Under the pieces are notes generated by a model. The model worked only from the letters and a program-made list of their open reading frames with translations. It did no database searches and was not told the origin of the DNA. A DNA stretch of 64,000 nucleotides, from positions 62,001-126,000 of the forward strand of contig NZ_LOCQ01000060.1 in the NCBI RefSeq assembly GCF_001677885.1. The letters are read 5' to 3'. Of this stretch, positions 28,862 to 37,584 are shown piece by piece. The position numbers and the translations under genes were made by a program. Positions within the stretch are counted from its first letter, which is position 1; the number at the start of each line of letters is the position of its first letter. Source of the stretch: Janthinobacterium psychrotolerans. GTDB lineage: Bacteria; Pseudomonadota; Gammaproteobacteria; Burkholderiales; Burkholderiaceae_D.

Positions 28862-30127
28862 ATGAAATCATCCACAATCCCGCTTCAAAAATTGTGCACC
28901 GCCTTTTTGCTGACGGTGGCGCTGGCCATCACGGGCATGCAGGCCGTGATGGCCGCTCCCGCCACGCCAGCCGTCCCGGCCAATGCGCCGCAGGGCACCC
29001 TGGTGATCATCGGCGGCGGCCTGCGCGCCGACAATGCGGAAGTGTGGCAGCGCATCGTCGACCTGGCCGGCGGCAAGGGCGCGCGCATCGCCGTGATGGC
29101 GTCGGCCTCGATCAATCCTGAAAAATCGGGCGCCAGCATCATGGCCAAGCTGAATCAATATGGCGCCGACGCCTTTTTCATCCCGTTGGGCGTGAAACTG
29201 GCCAATAGCGACTACCGCAAGGCGGCCGAAGACCCGGCCATCGTCACCCAGATCAAGTCGGCCAGCGGCATCTACTTTGCCGGCGGCGACCAGGGCCGCA
29301 TCACCCAGGCCCTGCTGCGCCCGGACGGCAGCCGCACGGCGGCGCTTGAAGCGATCTGGTCGGTCTACCGAGGCGGCGGCGTGATCGCCGGCTCCAGCGC
29401 CGGCGCCGCCATCATGAGCACCACCATGTTCTACGATGCGCGCCCGGTGCTCGACATGCTGAAAATGGGCGTCACCGACGGCCGCGAAATCGCGCCGGGC
29501 CTGGGCTTTATCGGCAGCGACGTCTTCGTCGACCAGCACTTGCTGGTGCGCGGCCGCTTTGCGCGCATGATTCCCGTGATGCTGAAAAAGGGCTATCACA
29601 TAGGCCTGGGCATCGATGAGAACAGCGCCATGATCGTCGACGCCAAGCGCGATGTGGAAGTGATCGGCTACAGCGGCGCGCTGCTGATCGACCTGTCGGG
29701 CGCCATCAGCGACCGTGGCGTGAAGAACTTCAATATCAGCAATGCGGCCATCAGCTACCTGGACCGGGGCGACAAGTTCAACCTGATCACCAAGGTGTTT
29801 ACGCCATCGCCTGACAAAGCCGACAACAAGCTCGATCCGAACCAGCCCGATATGCGCGAACCGGTATTTACCAACGATATCCTCGGCAATAACGCCGTGC
29901 TCGACCTGATGGGCAACCTGATCGACAATGCCCAGCAGGAAGCGATCGGCATCGCCTTCGGCAACCCGCGCGACCCTTACCCGGATCTCGGTTTCGAATT
30001 TCGGTTCAGCAAGACCGTCAACAGCGTCGGCTACAGCTCGACCGAGGCGGAAGCCTATTCGGTATTGAAACTGCGGCTCGATATCCGTCCGATCCAGCTG
30101 CGCCAGCCGCTTTACCGTTACAAATAG
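28862..30127 (+). CDS. Exported cyanophycinase (CphE-type, peptidase family S51)
   Basis: 421 residues. Signal peptide of about 31 residues (ends VMAAP). Serine hydrolase fold: GTLVIIGGGLRADN, FAGGDQGRI, and nucleophile Ser179 in GSSAGAAIMS. Enzymes of this group cleave the storage polymer cyanophycin to beta-Asp-Arg dipeptides; intracellular CphB is shorter and lacks a signal peptide. GAAAGG precedes the ATG at 28862. An outer-membrane receptor gene lies upstream and a dipeptide-hydrolase candidate is encoded divergently, so the product probably feeds uptake of released dipeptides. Confidence 0.87.
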   Translation: MKSSTIPLQKLCTAFLLTVALAITGMQAVMAAPATPAVPANAPQGTLVIIGGGLRADNAEVWQRIVDLAGGKGARIAVMASASINPEKSGASIMAKLNQYGADAFFIPLGVKLANSDYRKAAEDPAIVTQIKSASGIYFAGGDQGRITQALLRPDGSRTAALEAIWSVYRGGGVIAGSSAGAAIMSTTMFYDARPVLDMLKMGVTDGREIAPGLGFIGSDVFVDQHLLVRGRFARMIPVMLKKGYHIGLGIDENSAMIVDAKRDVEVIGYSGALLIDLSGAISDRGVKNFNISNAAISYLDRGDKFNLITKVFTPSPDKADNKLDPNQPDMREPVFTNDILGNNAVLDLMGNLIDNAQQEAIGIAFGNPRDPYPDLGFEFRFSKTVNSVGYSSTEAEAYSVLKLRLDIRPIQLRQPLYRYK

Positions 30128-30130
30128 GCG

Positions 30131-32134
30131 TCAAGCGATAGCCAGCGTATCGAGCAGCGCCAGCAGCTTGGCCGTCTCGATCGGCTTGACGAAATGGTGG
30201 TCGAAACCGGCCGCGCTGGCTTGCTGCCTGGCCTGTTCGTCACCATAGCCGGTCACCGCGATCAGCACCGCGCCGGCCAGCTTCGGTACCGCGCGGATCT
30301 GGCGCGCCAGCGCATAGCCGTCGAGGTCCGGCAGGCCGATATCGAGCAGGAACACGTCGGGCACGCATGCCTGCGCGCGCTGGAGTACCAGCAGCGCATG
30401 GTGCTCGATGCTCACCTGGTGGCCCGTGGTTTCCAAAAGCATGGCCAGCATCTCGGCCGCGTCGACGTTATCGTCGACCACCATCACCTGCAGCGCGGTC
30501 CAGCCGGCGCCGCGCTCCTGCCTTGTCACCAAAGGTGCCGAGGTCCGTTCTTCTTGCGCCAGCAGATGCGGCAGGCAGATGGTAAAACGGCTGCCCAGGC
30601 CCAGGCCGTCGCTGCTGGCCACCACCTCGCCGCCGTGCAGTTCGACCAGGCTTTTTACCAGCGCCAGGCCGATGCCCAGGCCACCCTGCGCGCGGTCGGT
30701 TTCGCGCTCGGCCTGGGCGAACAGTTCAAACGCGTGTTCCAGCACCTTGGCCGTCATGCCGATGCCGTTATCAAGCACCGTCAGTCGCACCTTGTCGCCC
30801 TCGACCTCGAGGTTCAAGGCGATATTGCCCCCATGCGGGGTATATTTGGCCGCGTTGTTGAGCAGGTTGGCCACCACCTGCACCAGCCGTTTGGCGTCGC
30901 CCAGTACCAGCGCGGAAGCCGCCTGCGTCTGTACTGTCAGGCGGTGGCCGCGGCTTTCGATCAGCGGACGCACTTGTTCGATCGCGTCCGCCACCACGCG
31001 CTTGACGTCGGTGCGCACTTTCACCAAAGGGATCATGCCGCGCGTGACGCGCGACACATCGAGCAGGTCGTCGATCAGGCCACTGATATGGCGCACCTGG
31101 CGTCCGATCACGGCGCTGGCCTGCCGCACCCGGGCCGGATCGGTGCCGGCCAGCTGCAGCAGGTTGGCCGCCGCCGAAATCGGCGCCAGCGGATTGCGCA
31201 GCTCATGAGCCAGCATGGCCAGGAATTCATCCTTGCGCCGGTCCGCGTCGCGCAGCGCCTGTTCGGTGCGGGTGCGCTCGGACACATCGCGAAACATCAG
31301 CGCCACTTTTTTCTCTTCGGCCGGGCCGACCCGGATCGCATACACATCGAACCAGCGGTTCATCGGCTCCGAGCCTTCCATGAAGCGGACCGATTCGCCC
31401 GTCAGCGCCACCTTGCCGTAGATCTGGAACCAGCGTTCTTCCAGGCCGGGCACCAGCTCACGCGCGGTCTTGCCGATGGCGCCCACCAGGCCGGTCTGGC
31501 GTTCAAACGCGGGATTGACTTCCAGGAAGCGGTAGTCGACCGGTTTGCCCGCATCGTCGACGATGATCTGGATCACGGCCAGGCCTTCGTCCATCGAGTC
31601 GATCACCGTCACGTACGACTGCTTGAGTTTTTCGCGCAGGCGCACTTCGCCGGTCACTTCGGTGCACAAGGCCAGCACGCCGTGCACCCGCTCTTCATCC
31701 TCGATCGGGCTGCAGCCATAGGTCCAGTACACGTCTTCGCGGTTGCCATGGCGGGTCATCGGCACCAGCGCATTTTCGTGCCAGCTGGCGCCGCGCCCGG
31801 CCATCACGTCATCGATTTCGGTACCGATAAGATGCCAGGCGTCGGCCCAGCATTCCCGGCCACACTGGCCCAGGGCCGCCGGATGATGCTCCGGCCCCAG
31901 CGTGCGGCGATAGGCGTCGTTGTAGAACTGATGCAGTTCGTCGCCCCACCAGATGAACATCGGGTGATTGCTGGTCAACAACAGGCGCAAGGTCGATTTC
32001 AGCAGCGACGGCCATAGCTCGGGCACGCCCATCGGGTGTGACCCCCAGTCGTGGCTGCGCATCAGGGCGCCCATTTCGCCACCACCGGCGAGAAAGGCCG
32101 GTGGCGGCGTATCTGACAAGTCCGTTTGCTTCAC
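30131..32134 (-). CDS. PAS-containing hybrid sensor histidine kinase with receiver domain
   Basis: 667 residues from a GTG preceded by AAAGGT; a TTG 20 codons upstream is also open. Two PAS/PAC sensor regions (about residues 30-170 and 175-300; no membrane segment), HisKA with FLAMLAHELRNPL, HATPase (NLLNNAAKYTP, DNGIGM, GGLGIGLALV), then a receiver with VMVVDDNVDAAEM, the phospho-Asp in FLLDIGLPDLDG and the Lys in FVKPI. A soluble cytoplasmic sensor. The partner regulator is not adjacent. Divergent from an M64 peptidase gene; convergent with the cyanophycinase (3-base gap). Confidence 0.92.
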   Translation of the reverse strand: MKQTDLSDTPPPAFLAGGGEMGALMRSHDWGSHPMGVPELWPSLLKSTLRLLLTSNHPMFIWWGDELHQFYNDAYRRTLGPEHHPAALGQCGRECWADAWHLIGTEIDDVMAGRGASWHENALVPMTRHGNREDVYWTYGCSPIEDEERVHGVLALCTEVTGEVRLREKLKQSYVTVIDSMDEGLAVIQIIVDDAGKPVDYRFLEVNPAFERQTGLVGAIGKTARELVPGLEERWFQIYGKVALTGESVRFMEGSEPMNRWFDVYAIRVGPAEEKKVALMFRDVSERTRTEQALRDADRRKDEFLAMLAHELRNPLAPISAAANLLQLAGTDPARVRQASAVIGRQVRHISGLIDDLLDVSRVTRGMIPLVKVRTDVKRVVADAIEQVRPLIESRGHRLTVQTQAASALVLGDAKRLVQVVANLLNNAAKYTPHGGNIALNLEVEGDKVRLTVLDNGIGMTAKVLEHAFELFAQAERETDRAQGGLGIGLALVKSLVELHGGEVVASSDGLGLGSRFTICLPHLLAQEERTSAPLVTRQERGAGWTALQVMVVDDNVDAAEMLAMLLETTGHQVSIEHHALLVLQRAQACVPDVFLLDIGLPDLDGYALARQIRAVPKLAGAVLIAVTGYGDEQARQQASAAGFDHHFVKPIETAKLLALLDTLAIA

Positions 32135-32203
32135 GTTATTACCTTTCAGTATCAAACGGCCTGCAACCGGGCCATCGCCATGCGATTGTATCAAGCTCTT
32201 CAG

Positions 32204-32231
32204 TTAAAACACGCGTGTTTGTCGCTACAAT
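32204..32231 (+). promoter_or_regulatory. Predicted promoter of the M64 peptidase gene with an internal palindrome
   Basis: TTAAAA (32204-32209), 16 bases, TACAAT (32226-32231). Between them lies the perfect 14-bp palindrome AAACACGCGTGTTT (32207-32220), placed where a repressor would exclude polymerase. Confidence 0.45.
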
Positions 32232-32292
32232 GTATCGCAGCGAACGCTCGCTGTTTGCCGCTTCTTTGCTCAACTCCGCTTTCAGGAACACC

Positions 32293-33717
32293 ATGCAGCC
32301 CATCTCGATCCGATCTTTTCTCTGTGCGCTGGCGCTGGCCGCCGGCGTCCTTCCCGCCGTGCAGGCCGCGCAGCCGGCCACCATGCGCCTCGACTACCAG
32401 CACAGCGGCAACGCGCTGGGCGAGCACTATGCGGTCGAGCGCGTGCTGGTCGAGCCCCTGCCCTGGCCGGGCAGCATGGCGCGCACCATCGACGACAGCA
32501 ACCGTGGCGTCAACATGGTGGAAGTGGTCGATATCAAGTCCGGCAAGGTGCTGTATTCGCGCGGCTTCTCCACCATTTTCGGCGAGTGGAGCAGCACCGA
32601 CGAGGCCAAGACCACCACGCGCGCCTTCCAGGAATCGGTACGCTTCCCGCAGCCAGAGCAGCCGGTGCGCGTGCGCATCCTGAAACGCGACGAGCGCGGC
32701 CTGTTTTCCGTCGTCTGGTCTGCCGATGTCGATCCGAAGGCGCAGGACGTGATCCGCAGTCAGCCGCCGGCGCCCGTCAAGCCGATTCCCATCCGCGTCA
32801 ATGGCGATTCGGCCGACAAGGTCGACCTGCTGATTTTAGGTGACGGCTATACGGCCGCCGAGATGGCGAAGTTTGAAGCGACGGCGCGCAAGCTGGCCGA
32901 CCATTTGTTTACCGTCTCGCCGTTTCGCGAGCGGGCGAAGGATTTCAATGTGTGGGCCATGGCCGCGCCGACTTCGGAGTCGGGCGTGTCGCGCCCGTCG
33001 ACCGGCGTGCACCATGCGTCGCCGCTGGGCACGCGCTACGATATCTTCGGCAGCGAGCGCTATGTGCTGACCACCGACAACCGCGCGCTGCGCGACCTGG
33101 CCCAGTACGCGCCGTATGAGTTCATTGAAATCCTCGTCAACAACGACACCTATGGCGGTGGCGGCATCTTTGGCCAGTTCAGCACGGCGGCGGCCAATAA
33201 CGACTGGGCCAACTACCTGTTCGTGCACGAATTCGGCCACCATTTCGCCGGCCTGGCCGACGAGTATTACACCTCGCCGGTGGCCTATCAGTCAAATGGC
33301 GAACGCCAGGAACCGTGGGAGCCGAACGCCACCGCGCTGCGCGACCCGGCCAGGCTGAAATGGCGCAGCCATGTGAAGACGGGCACGCCGCTGCCCACGC
33401 CGTGGCCCAAGCAAGCCTATGACAGCCACGCCCGCGAGTACCAGAAAGCACGCGCGGCCCTGCGTGCGCAAAATCGCCCGGAAAGCGAGATGAGCGCGCT
33501 GTTCAAGGCCGACCTGGCGCGCACCGAACAGCTGTTCTCGGCCGCGCCGCAGCGCCATGCGGTGGGCGCCTTCGAAGGGGCGAACTACGAGTCGACCGGC
33601 TTCTACCGTCCCGAGATGCAGTGCATCATGTTCGACCGCAGCCAGACTTTCTGTTCGGTCTGCCGGGACGGCATCAGCACGATTATCGACCTGTATGCCG
33701 GCACACCAAAACACTGA
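32293..33717 (+). CDS. M64-family (IgA-peptidase-like) secreted metallopeptidase
   Basis: 474 residues. Signal peptide MQPISIRSFLCALALAAGVLPAVQA; a beta-rich M64 N-terminal domain; the catalytic domain begins at VDLLILGDGYTAAEM. Zinc site HEFGHHFAGLADEYY (His312, Glu313, His316). The late Cys-containing FCSVCRDG fits the family. AGGAA lies 6 bases before the ATG at 32293. Six bases separate it from a small membrane-anchored protein gene, so the two may be cotranscribed. Confidence 0.9.
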   Translation: MQPISIRSFLCALALAAGVLPAVQAAQPATMRLDYQHSGNALGEHYAVERVLVEPLPWPGSMARTIDDSNRGVNMVEVVDIKSGKVLYSRGFSTIFGEWSSTDEAKTTTRAFQESVRFPQPEQPVRVRILKRDERGLFSVVWSADVDPKAQDVIRSQPPAPVKPIPIRVNGDSADKVDLLILGDGYTAAEMAKFEATARKLADHLFTVSPFRERAKDFNVWAMAAPTSESGVSRPSTGVHHASPLGTRYDIFGSERYVLTTDNRALRDLAQYAPYEFIEILVNNDTYGGGGIFGQFSTAAANNDWANYLFVHEFGHHFAGLADEYYTSPVAYQSNGERQEPWEPNATALRDPARLKWRSHVKTGTPLPTPWPKQAYDSHAREYQKARAALRAQNRPESEMSALFKADLARTEQLFSAAPQRHAVGAFEGANYESTGFYRPEMQCIMFDRSQTFCSVCRDGISTIIDLYAGTPKH

Positions 33718-33723
33718 GATACC

Positions 33724-34362
33724 ATGAAAAAAATACTCCTCGTCGTGATTGTTGCCGTGATCGCCTTGTATGCCTTCAAGCGCATGGTGGTGGAACCGTA
33801 TCTGTGGAAAAAGGCCATCAATACGCCTGAACATCAATTACAGATGGGGAGTTTTATTTTCAGCCAGCAGCGCGGCCATAATGGCAGCCAGAGCATGGAA
33901 AACCAGTATTTCATCTTCAAGGTCACGGAAATCCAGGGCGATTTCGTGCGGCTGGCCGTGATCAGGAAATTGAGCGCTGGCGACCAGATTGTCCAGGGAG
34001 ATTTCTCCACCACCAAAAAAGCCTATGGCGAGCTGAAGGGCAATATCAAGTCTGTCGTCATCACCGGCATCTCGCGCAATGACCTGTATGGCAGAAGAAC
34101 GGGCCGCGACCCGCATCAGATCGATGAGTATCTGCTGCAGAAATATCCGGCGCTGAAAACCTCGCGCTATTATTTTGAAGATGTTCCCGACAAAACTCGT
34201 CCGGTACCGCAAGACCCGATGGATCGCATGGAGTATTTCAGCCTGGTGTATTCAAAAAAGGCAATCATCGAACATGGCAGGCTGGTGGCATGGATACTGA
34301 ATAACCGTCCCGAGCCTGAATTGTCGAATCGCGTGGAAACGATCGATCTGATACTGAATTAG
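33724..34362 (+). CDS. Unknown membrane-anchored protein, downstream of M64 peptidase
   Basis: 212 residues. One N-terminal membrane helix or uncleaved signal (ILLVVIVAVIALYAF, residues 4-18), then a soluble alpha/beta domain rich in Lys, Asp and Tyr. The DNA looks lower in GC and the protein has more Lys/Ile/Asn than its neighbours, which may indicate transfer. No family recognised. The close spacing to the M64 gene suggests a joint role at the cell surface. Confidence 0.7.
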   Translation: MKKILLVVIVAVIALYAFKRMVVEPYLWKKAINTPEHQLQMGSFIFSQQRGHNGSQSMENQYFIFKVTEIQGDFVRLAVIRKLSAGDQIVQGDFSTTKKAYGELKGNIKSVVITGISRNDLYGRRTGRDPHQIDEYLLQKYPALKTSRYYFEDVPDKTRPVPQDPMDRMEYFSLVYSKKAIIEHGRLVAWILNNRPEPELSNRVETIDLILN

Positions 34363-34427
34363 CCCGCCCACAGGGCGCAGCATGATAGGCCTGCTGTCAT
34401 GGCACTGACATAGTATTGCAGTAAAAT

Positions 34428-34470
34428 TTGATTCATATCAATGTTGCACCGCCGCAAACGCCGTTATAGT
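34428..34470 (+). promoter_or_regulatory. Class II FNR/Anr-dependent promoter
   Basis: TTGAT-TCAT-ATCAA at 34428-34441 is a perfect FNR/Anr half-site pair. A -10-like TATAGT lies at 34465-34470, predicting a start at 34476. The box centre (34434.5) is then at -41.5, the exact class II activation position. It drives the following fabI-type operon and predicts induction under low oxygen. Confidence 0.85.
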
Positions 34471-34498
34471 CTGTCGCCAAACATGAGCCTAAGCGAGC

Positions 34499-35281
34499 AT
34501 GAGCATGACACAAGCACTATTTGATTTGCGGGGCAAGCGCGGCCTGGTGGTCGGCATCGCCAATGACCAGAGCATCGCCTGGGGCTGCGCCCGCGCACTG
34601 CGCGCGGCCGGCGCGGAACTGGCACTCACCTGGCTCAACGACAAGGCGCGCCCGCATGTGGAACCGCTGGCGCAGCAGCTGGGTGCGGCCCTCACGGCGC
34701 CGCTCGACGTGTCGGTGCCGGGCCAGCTCGAAGCGCTGTTCGCGCAGATCGAACGCGAGTGGGGCGGCCTCGATTTCCTGGTCCACTCGATCGCCTTTGC
34801 GCCCAGGCAGGACCTGCATGGCCGCGTGACGGACAGCTCGGCGGCCGGCTTTGCGCAGGCGATGGATGTGTCGTGCCACTCCTTCATGCGCATGGCCAAG
34901 CTGGCCGAGCCTTTGATGCGGCAGGGCGGCAGCCTGATGGCCATGACCTACCTGGGCGCCGAGGACGTGATCGCCGACTATGGCCTGATGGGCCCCGTGA
35001 AGGCCGCGCTGGAAGCGTCGGTGCGCTACCTGGCGGCCGAACTGGGCCCGGCCGGCATCCGCGTCAATGCGATTTCGCCGGGGCCGCTGGCCACGCGCGC
35101 CGCCTCCGGCATCGCTCATTTCGACCGCCTGCTGGCCGACGCCGAAGCGCGCTCGCCGATGCGCCGCCTGGCCAGCATCGATGACGTCGGCGCCCTGTGC
35201 GCCTTCCTGGCCGGTGACGGCGCGCGCGCTATCACTGGCGGCACCCTGTATGTCGACGGCGGCTACAACATCCTCAATTAA
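34499..35281 (+). CDS. fabI: FabI-type enoyl reductase, first gene of FNR-box operon
   Basis: 260-residue short-chain dehydrogenase fold enoyl-ACP (or enoyl-CoA) reductase. VVGIANDQSIAWG is the FabI nucleotide site; Tyr151, Tyr161 and Lys168 in TYLGAEDVIADYGLMGPVKA match the FabI catalytic set; the C-terminus ends in the usual GGTLYVDGGYNI. Its place at the head of an operon with an acyl phosphotransferase and kinase, behind an FNR box, suggests that it is a second specialised copy rather than the housekeeping gene. The ATG at 34505 (MTQALFD) is an alternative start. Confidence 0.88.
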   Translation: MSMTQALFDLRGKRGLVVGIANDQSIAWGCARALRAAGAELALTWLNDKARPHVEPLAQQLGAALTAPLDVSVPGQLEALFAQIEREWGGLDFLVHSIAFAPRQDLHGRVTDSSAAGFAQAMDVSCHSFMRMAKLAEPLMRQGGSLMAMTYLGAEDVIADYGLMGPVKAALEASVRYLAAELGPAGIRVNAISPGPLATRAASGIAHFDRLLADAEARSPMRRLASIDDVGALCAFLAGDGARAITGGTLYVDGGYNILN

Positions 35282-35347
35282 CCGATGGCGGCAATGCGCG
35301 CCTTGCCACCGGGCCGGGTCTGGCCATGCCGTCCAACAAGGAGCTCC

Positions 35348-37576
35348 ATGAAGACACCTTCCGCAGCCATTTTTTCGACCGGCGGCCTGCCGGGCATGCT
35401 GGGGGCAACAGCTGATTATGCGCGCGACTCGTGGCAGCGCATCGTGCTGTACGCGGACGTGATGCGCAAGCGCGGCAACCAGTACCGGGAACACCTGGCC
35501 GAAGAGGTGCCCAACGTGCTCGACTTTCCGGCCGAAGTGGTGATGACGGGCGTGGATCTGCCGCGCCCCGTCAACTATGGCCTGGTGCGCATCCTCGCGC
35601 CCGACCTGCCCGCACCCGATCCATCGAAGCGCCCCTTCGTGGTGGTCGACCCGCGCGCCGGCCATGGCCCCGGCATCGGCGGCTTCAAGGCTGAAAGCGA
35701 AGTGGGCGTGGCGCTGCGCGCCGGCCACCCCTGCTATTTCATCGGCTTCTTGCCCAACCCGGTGCCGGGCCAGACGGTGGAAGACGTGATGCATGCGGAA
35801 GTGGCCTTCCTGGAAAAAGTGATCGCCCTGCACCCGCACAGTGTAGGCAGGCCCACCGTGATCGGCAATTGCCAGGCAGGCTGGCAGATCCTGATGACGG
35901 CCGCCATGCGCCCCGACCTGTTCGGTCCCATCATCGTGGCCGGCGCGCCCGTGTCGTACTGGGCCGGCTGGCATGGCCGCAATCCGATGCGTTATTCGGG
36001 CGGCACCATGGGCGGCAGCTGGGCCACCGCGCTGGCCGGCGACCTGGGCAACGGCCGTTTCGACGGCGCCAACCTGGTGCAAAATTTCGAAAAGCTCAAT
36101 CCGGCCAACACGCACTGGAGCAAGCAGTACAACCTCTACGCCAACATCGATACGGAAGCGCCGCGCTACCTGGAGTTTGAAAAATACTGGGGCGGCCATG
36201 TGTTCCTGAACGCCGTCGAGATGCAGTACATCGTCGACAATCTGTTTATCGGCAACCGCCTGGCCACCGCGCAGCTGGTCACATCCGATGGCATACGCCT
36301 GGACCTGCGCAAGATCCGCTCGCCGATCGTCGTGTTCTGCTCGAACGGCGACAACATCACGCCGCCGCCGCAGGCGCTGGGCTGGATCACGGACCTGTAC
36401 CGCGACGACGCCGAACTGCGGGCCCACGACCAGACCATCGTCTATGCGGTGCATGACAGCATCGGCCACCTGGGCATTTTCGTGTCCGGCAAGGTGGGCC
36501 ACAAGGAGCACCAGAAGTTTGCCAGCAATATCGACCTGATCAACCTGCTGCCGGCCGGCCTGTATGAAGCGAAGATCGTCGACAAGACCGCCGATACGCC
36601 GAACGCCGACCTGGCCAGCGGCGACTATGTGCTGTCGGTCGAGCAGCGCGGCGTCGACGACGTGCGCGCCATCGTGCGGCCCAGCGTCGAAAACGACCGC
36701 AAGTTTGCCGCCGCCGCGCGCGTGTCGGAAATCAATCTGTCGCTGTACCGAACCTTCATGCAGCCATGGGTGCGCGCCGTGGTCACGCCGCAATCGGCGC
36801 GCATGCTCGAACTGATGCATCCGCTGCGCGTGTCGTACGAGCGCTGGAACGACCATAATCCGCTGGCGCGACTGGTGGCAAAGGAAGCCGACAAGGTGCG
36901 CGCCCGGCGTGCCCCGGTGGCGGCCGGCAATCCGCTGCTGGCGCTGCAGCAGGCGTTCTCCAGCGCCGTCACGGCGGGCCTGGACCGCTGGCGCGACGTG
37001 CGCGACACGGCCACCGAGCAGGCGTTTAACATGGTCTATGGCAATGCGCTGGTGCAGGCGCTGGCCGGACAGGGCGCCGGGGCAGTGCCCCGGCCGCATC
37101 CGGACGTCGCGCATGAACGCCTCGAAGATGGCGCCAGCCTGGACGACGAGGTCTACCAGGGCGCCCTGGTGGAAGCGGGCGTGCGCGCGCTGTTTTATGT
37201 CCATCGTTTCCGCACGGCCGCCGACGAGCGCCGCTTCAACCTGACCTTGAAACTGCTGCAGCCGCTGTTCGAACAGGGCTTGCGCATGGATGACTTCCGC
37301 AGCATCGTGCGCCGCCAGGCGAGACTGATGCAGCACGATGGCGAGGCCAGCATGGCGGCCCTGCCGGTGCTGCTGTCGCACGCCCATCCCGATGCCGTGC
37401 GCGCGATGGCGGACGGCCTGCGGCAGGTGGTGCTGATGCTGGACGCACCCACGCCCGGGGAAAAAGCCAGCCTGGCGCAGATGCTGGAAGTGTTCGGGCA
37501 CGCCACGCCAGCAGCGACCAATACGAAGAACGCGGCGTCCGCAAAGACGCCCACCCAATCCGCGACTACCGCTTGA
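35348..37576 (+). CDS. DUF3141 protein, PHA-synthase-like alpha/beta hydrolase
   Basis: 742 residues from an ATG preceded by AAGGAG. The N-terminal half is an alpha/beta hydrolase whose elbow is GNCQAGW (Cys175), with Asp335 in FCSNGDNITPP and His374 in VHDSIGHLGIF: the Cys-Asp-His arrangement of poly(3-hydroxyalkanoate) synthases. The C-terminal ~300 residues are helical and not recognised. Not an ordinary PhaC, which is about 560-600 residues with a PhaC N-domain. Cotranscribed with fabI and the acyl-phosphate genes, so it may thiolyse or hydrolyse PHB or hydroxyacyl thioesters. Function unproven. Confidence 0.85.
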   Translation: MKTPSAAIFSTGGLPGMLGATADYARDSWQRIVLYADVMRKRGNQYREHLAEEVPNVLDFPAEVVMTGVDLPRPVNYGLVRILAPDLPAPDPSKRPFVVVDPRAGHGPGIGGFKAESEVGVALRAGHPCYFIGFLPNPVPGQTVEDVMHAEVAFLEKVIALHPHSVGRPTVIGNCQAGWQILMTAAMRPDLFGPIIVAGAPVSYWAGWHGRNPMRYSGGTMGGSWATALAGDLGNGRFDGANLVQNFEKLNPANTHWSKQYNLYANIDTEAPRYLEFEKYWGGHVFLNAVEMQYIVDNLFIGNRLATAQLVTSDGIRLDLRKIRSPIVVFCSNGDNITPPPQALGWITDLYRDDAELRAHDQTIVYAVHDSIGHLGIFVSGKVGHKEHQKFASNIDLINLLPAGLYEAKIVDKTADTPNADLASGDYVLSVEQRGVDDVRAIVRPSVENDRKFAAAARVSEINLSLYRTFMQPWVRAVVTPQSARMLELMHPLRVSYERWNDHNPLARLVAKEADKVRARRAPVAAGNPLLALQQAFSSAVTAGLDRWRDVRDTATEQAFNMVYGNALVQALAGQGAGAVPRPHPDVAHERLEDGASLDDEVYQGALVEAGVRALFYVHRFRTAADERRFNLTLKLLQPLFEQGLRMDDFRSIVRRQARLMQHDGEASMAALPVLLSHAHPDAVRAMADGLRQVVLMLDAPTPGEKASLAQMLEVFGHATPAATNTKNAASAKTPTQSATTA

Positions 37577-37584
37577 AGGCCCCT

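Noticed and set aside
34517..37558. Very long open frame antisense to fabI and the DUF3141 gene
   Set aside because: GC-rich codon shadow: His/Gln/Arg-rich product with no motif, opposite two well-supported genes.
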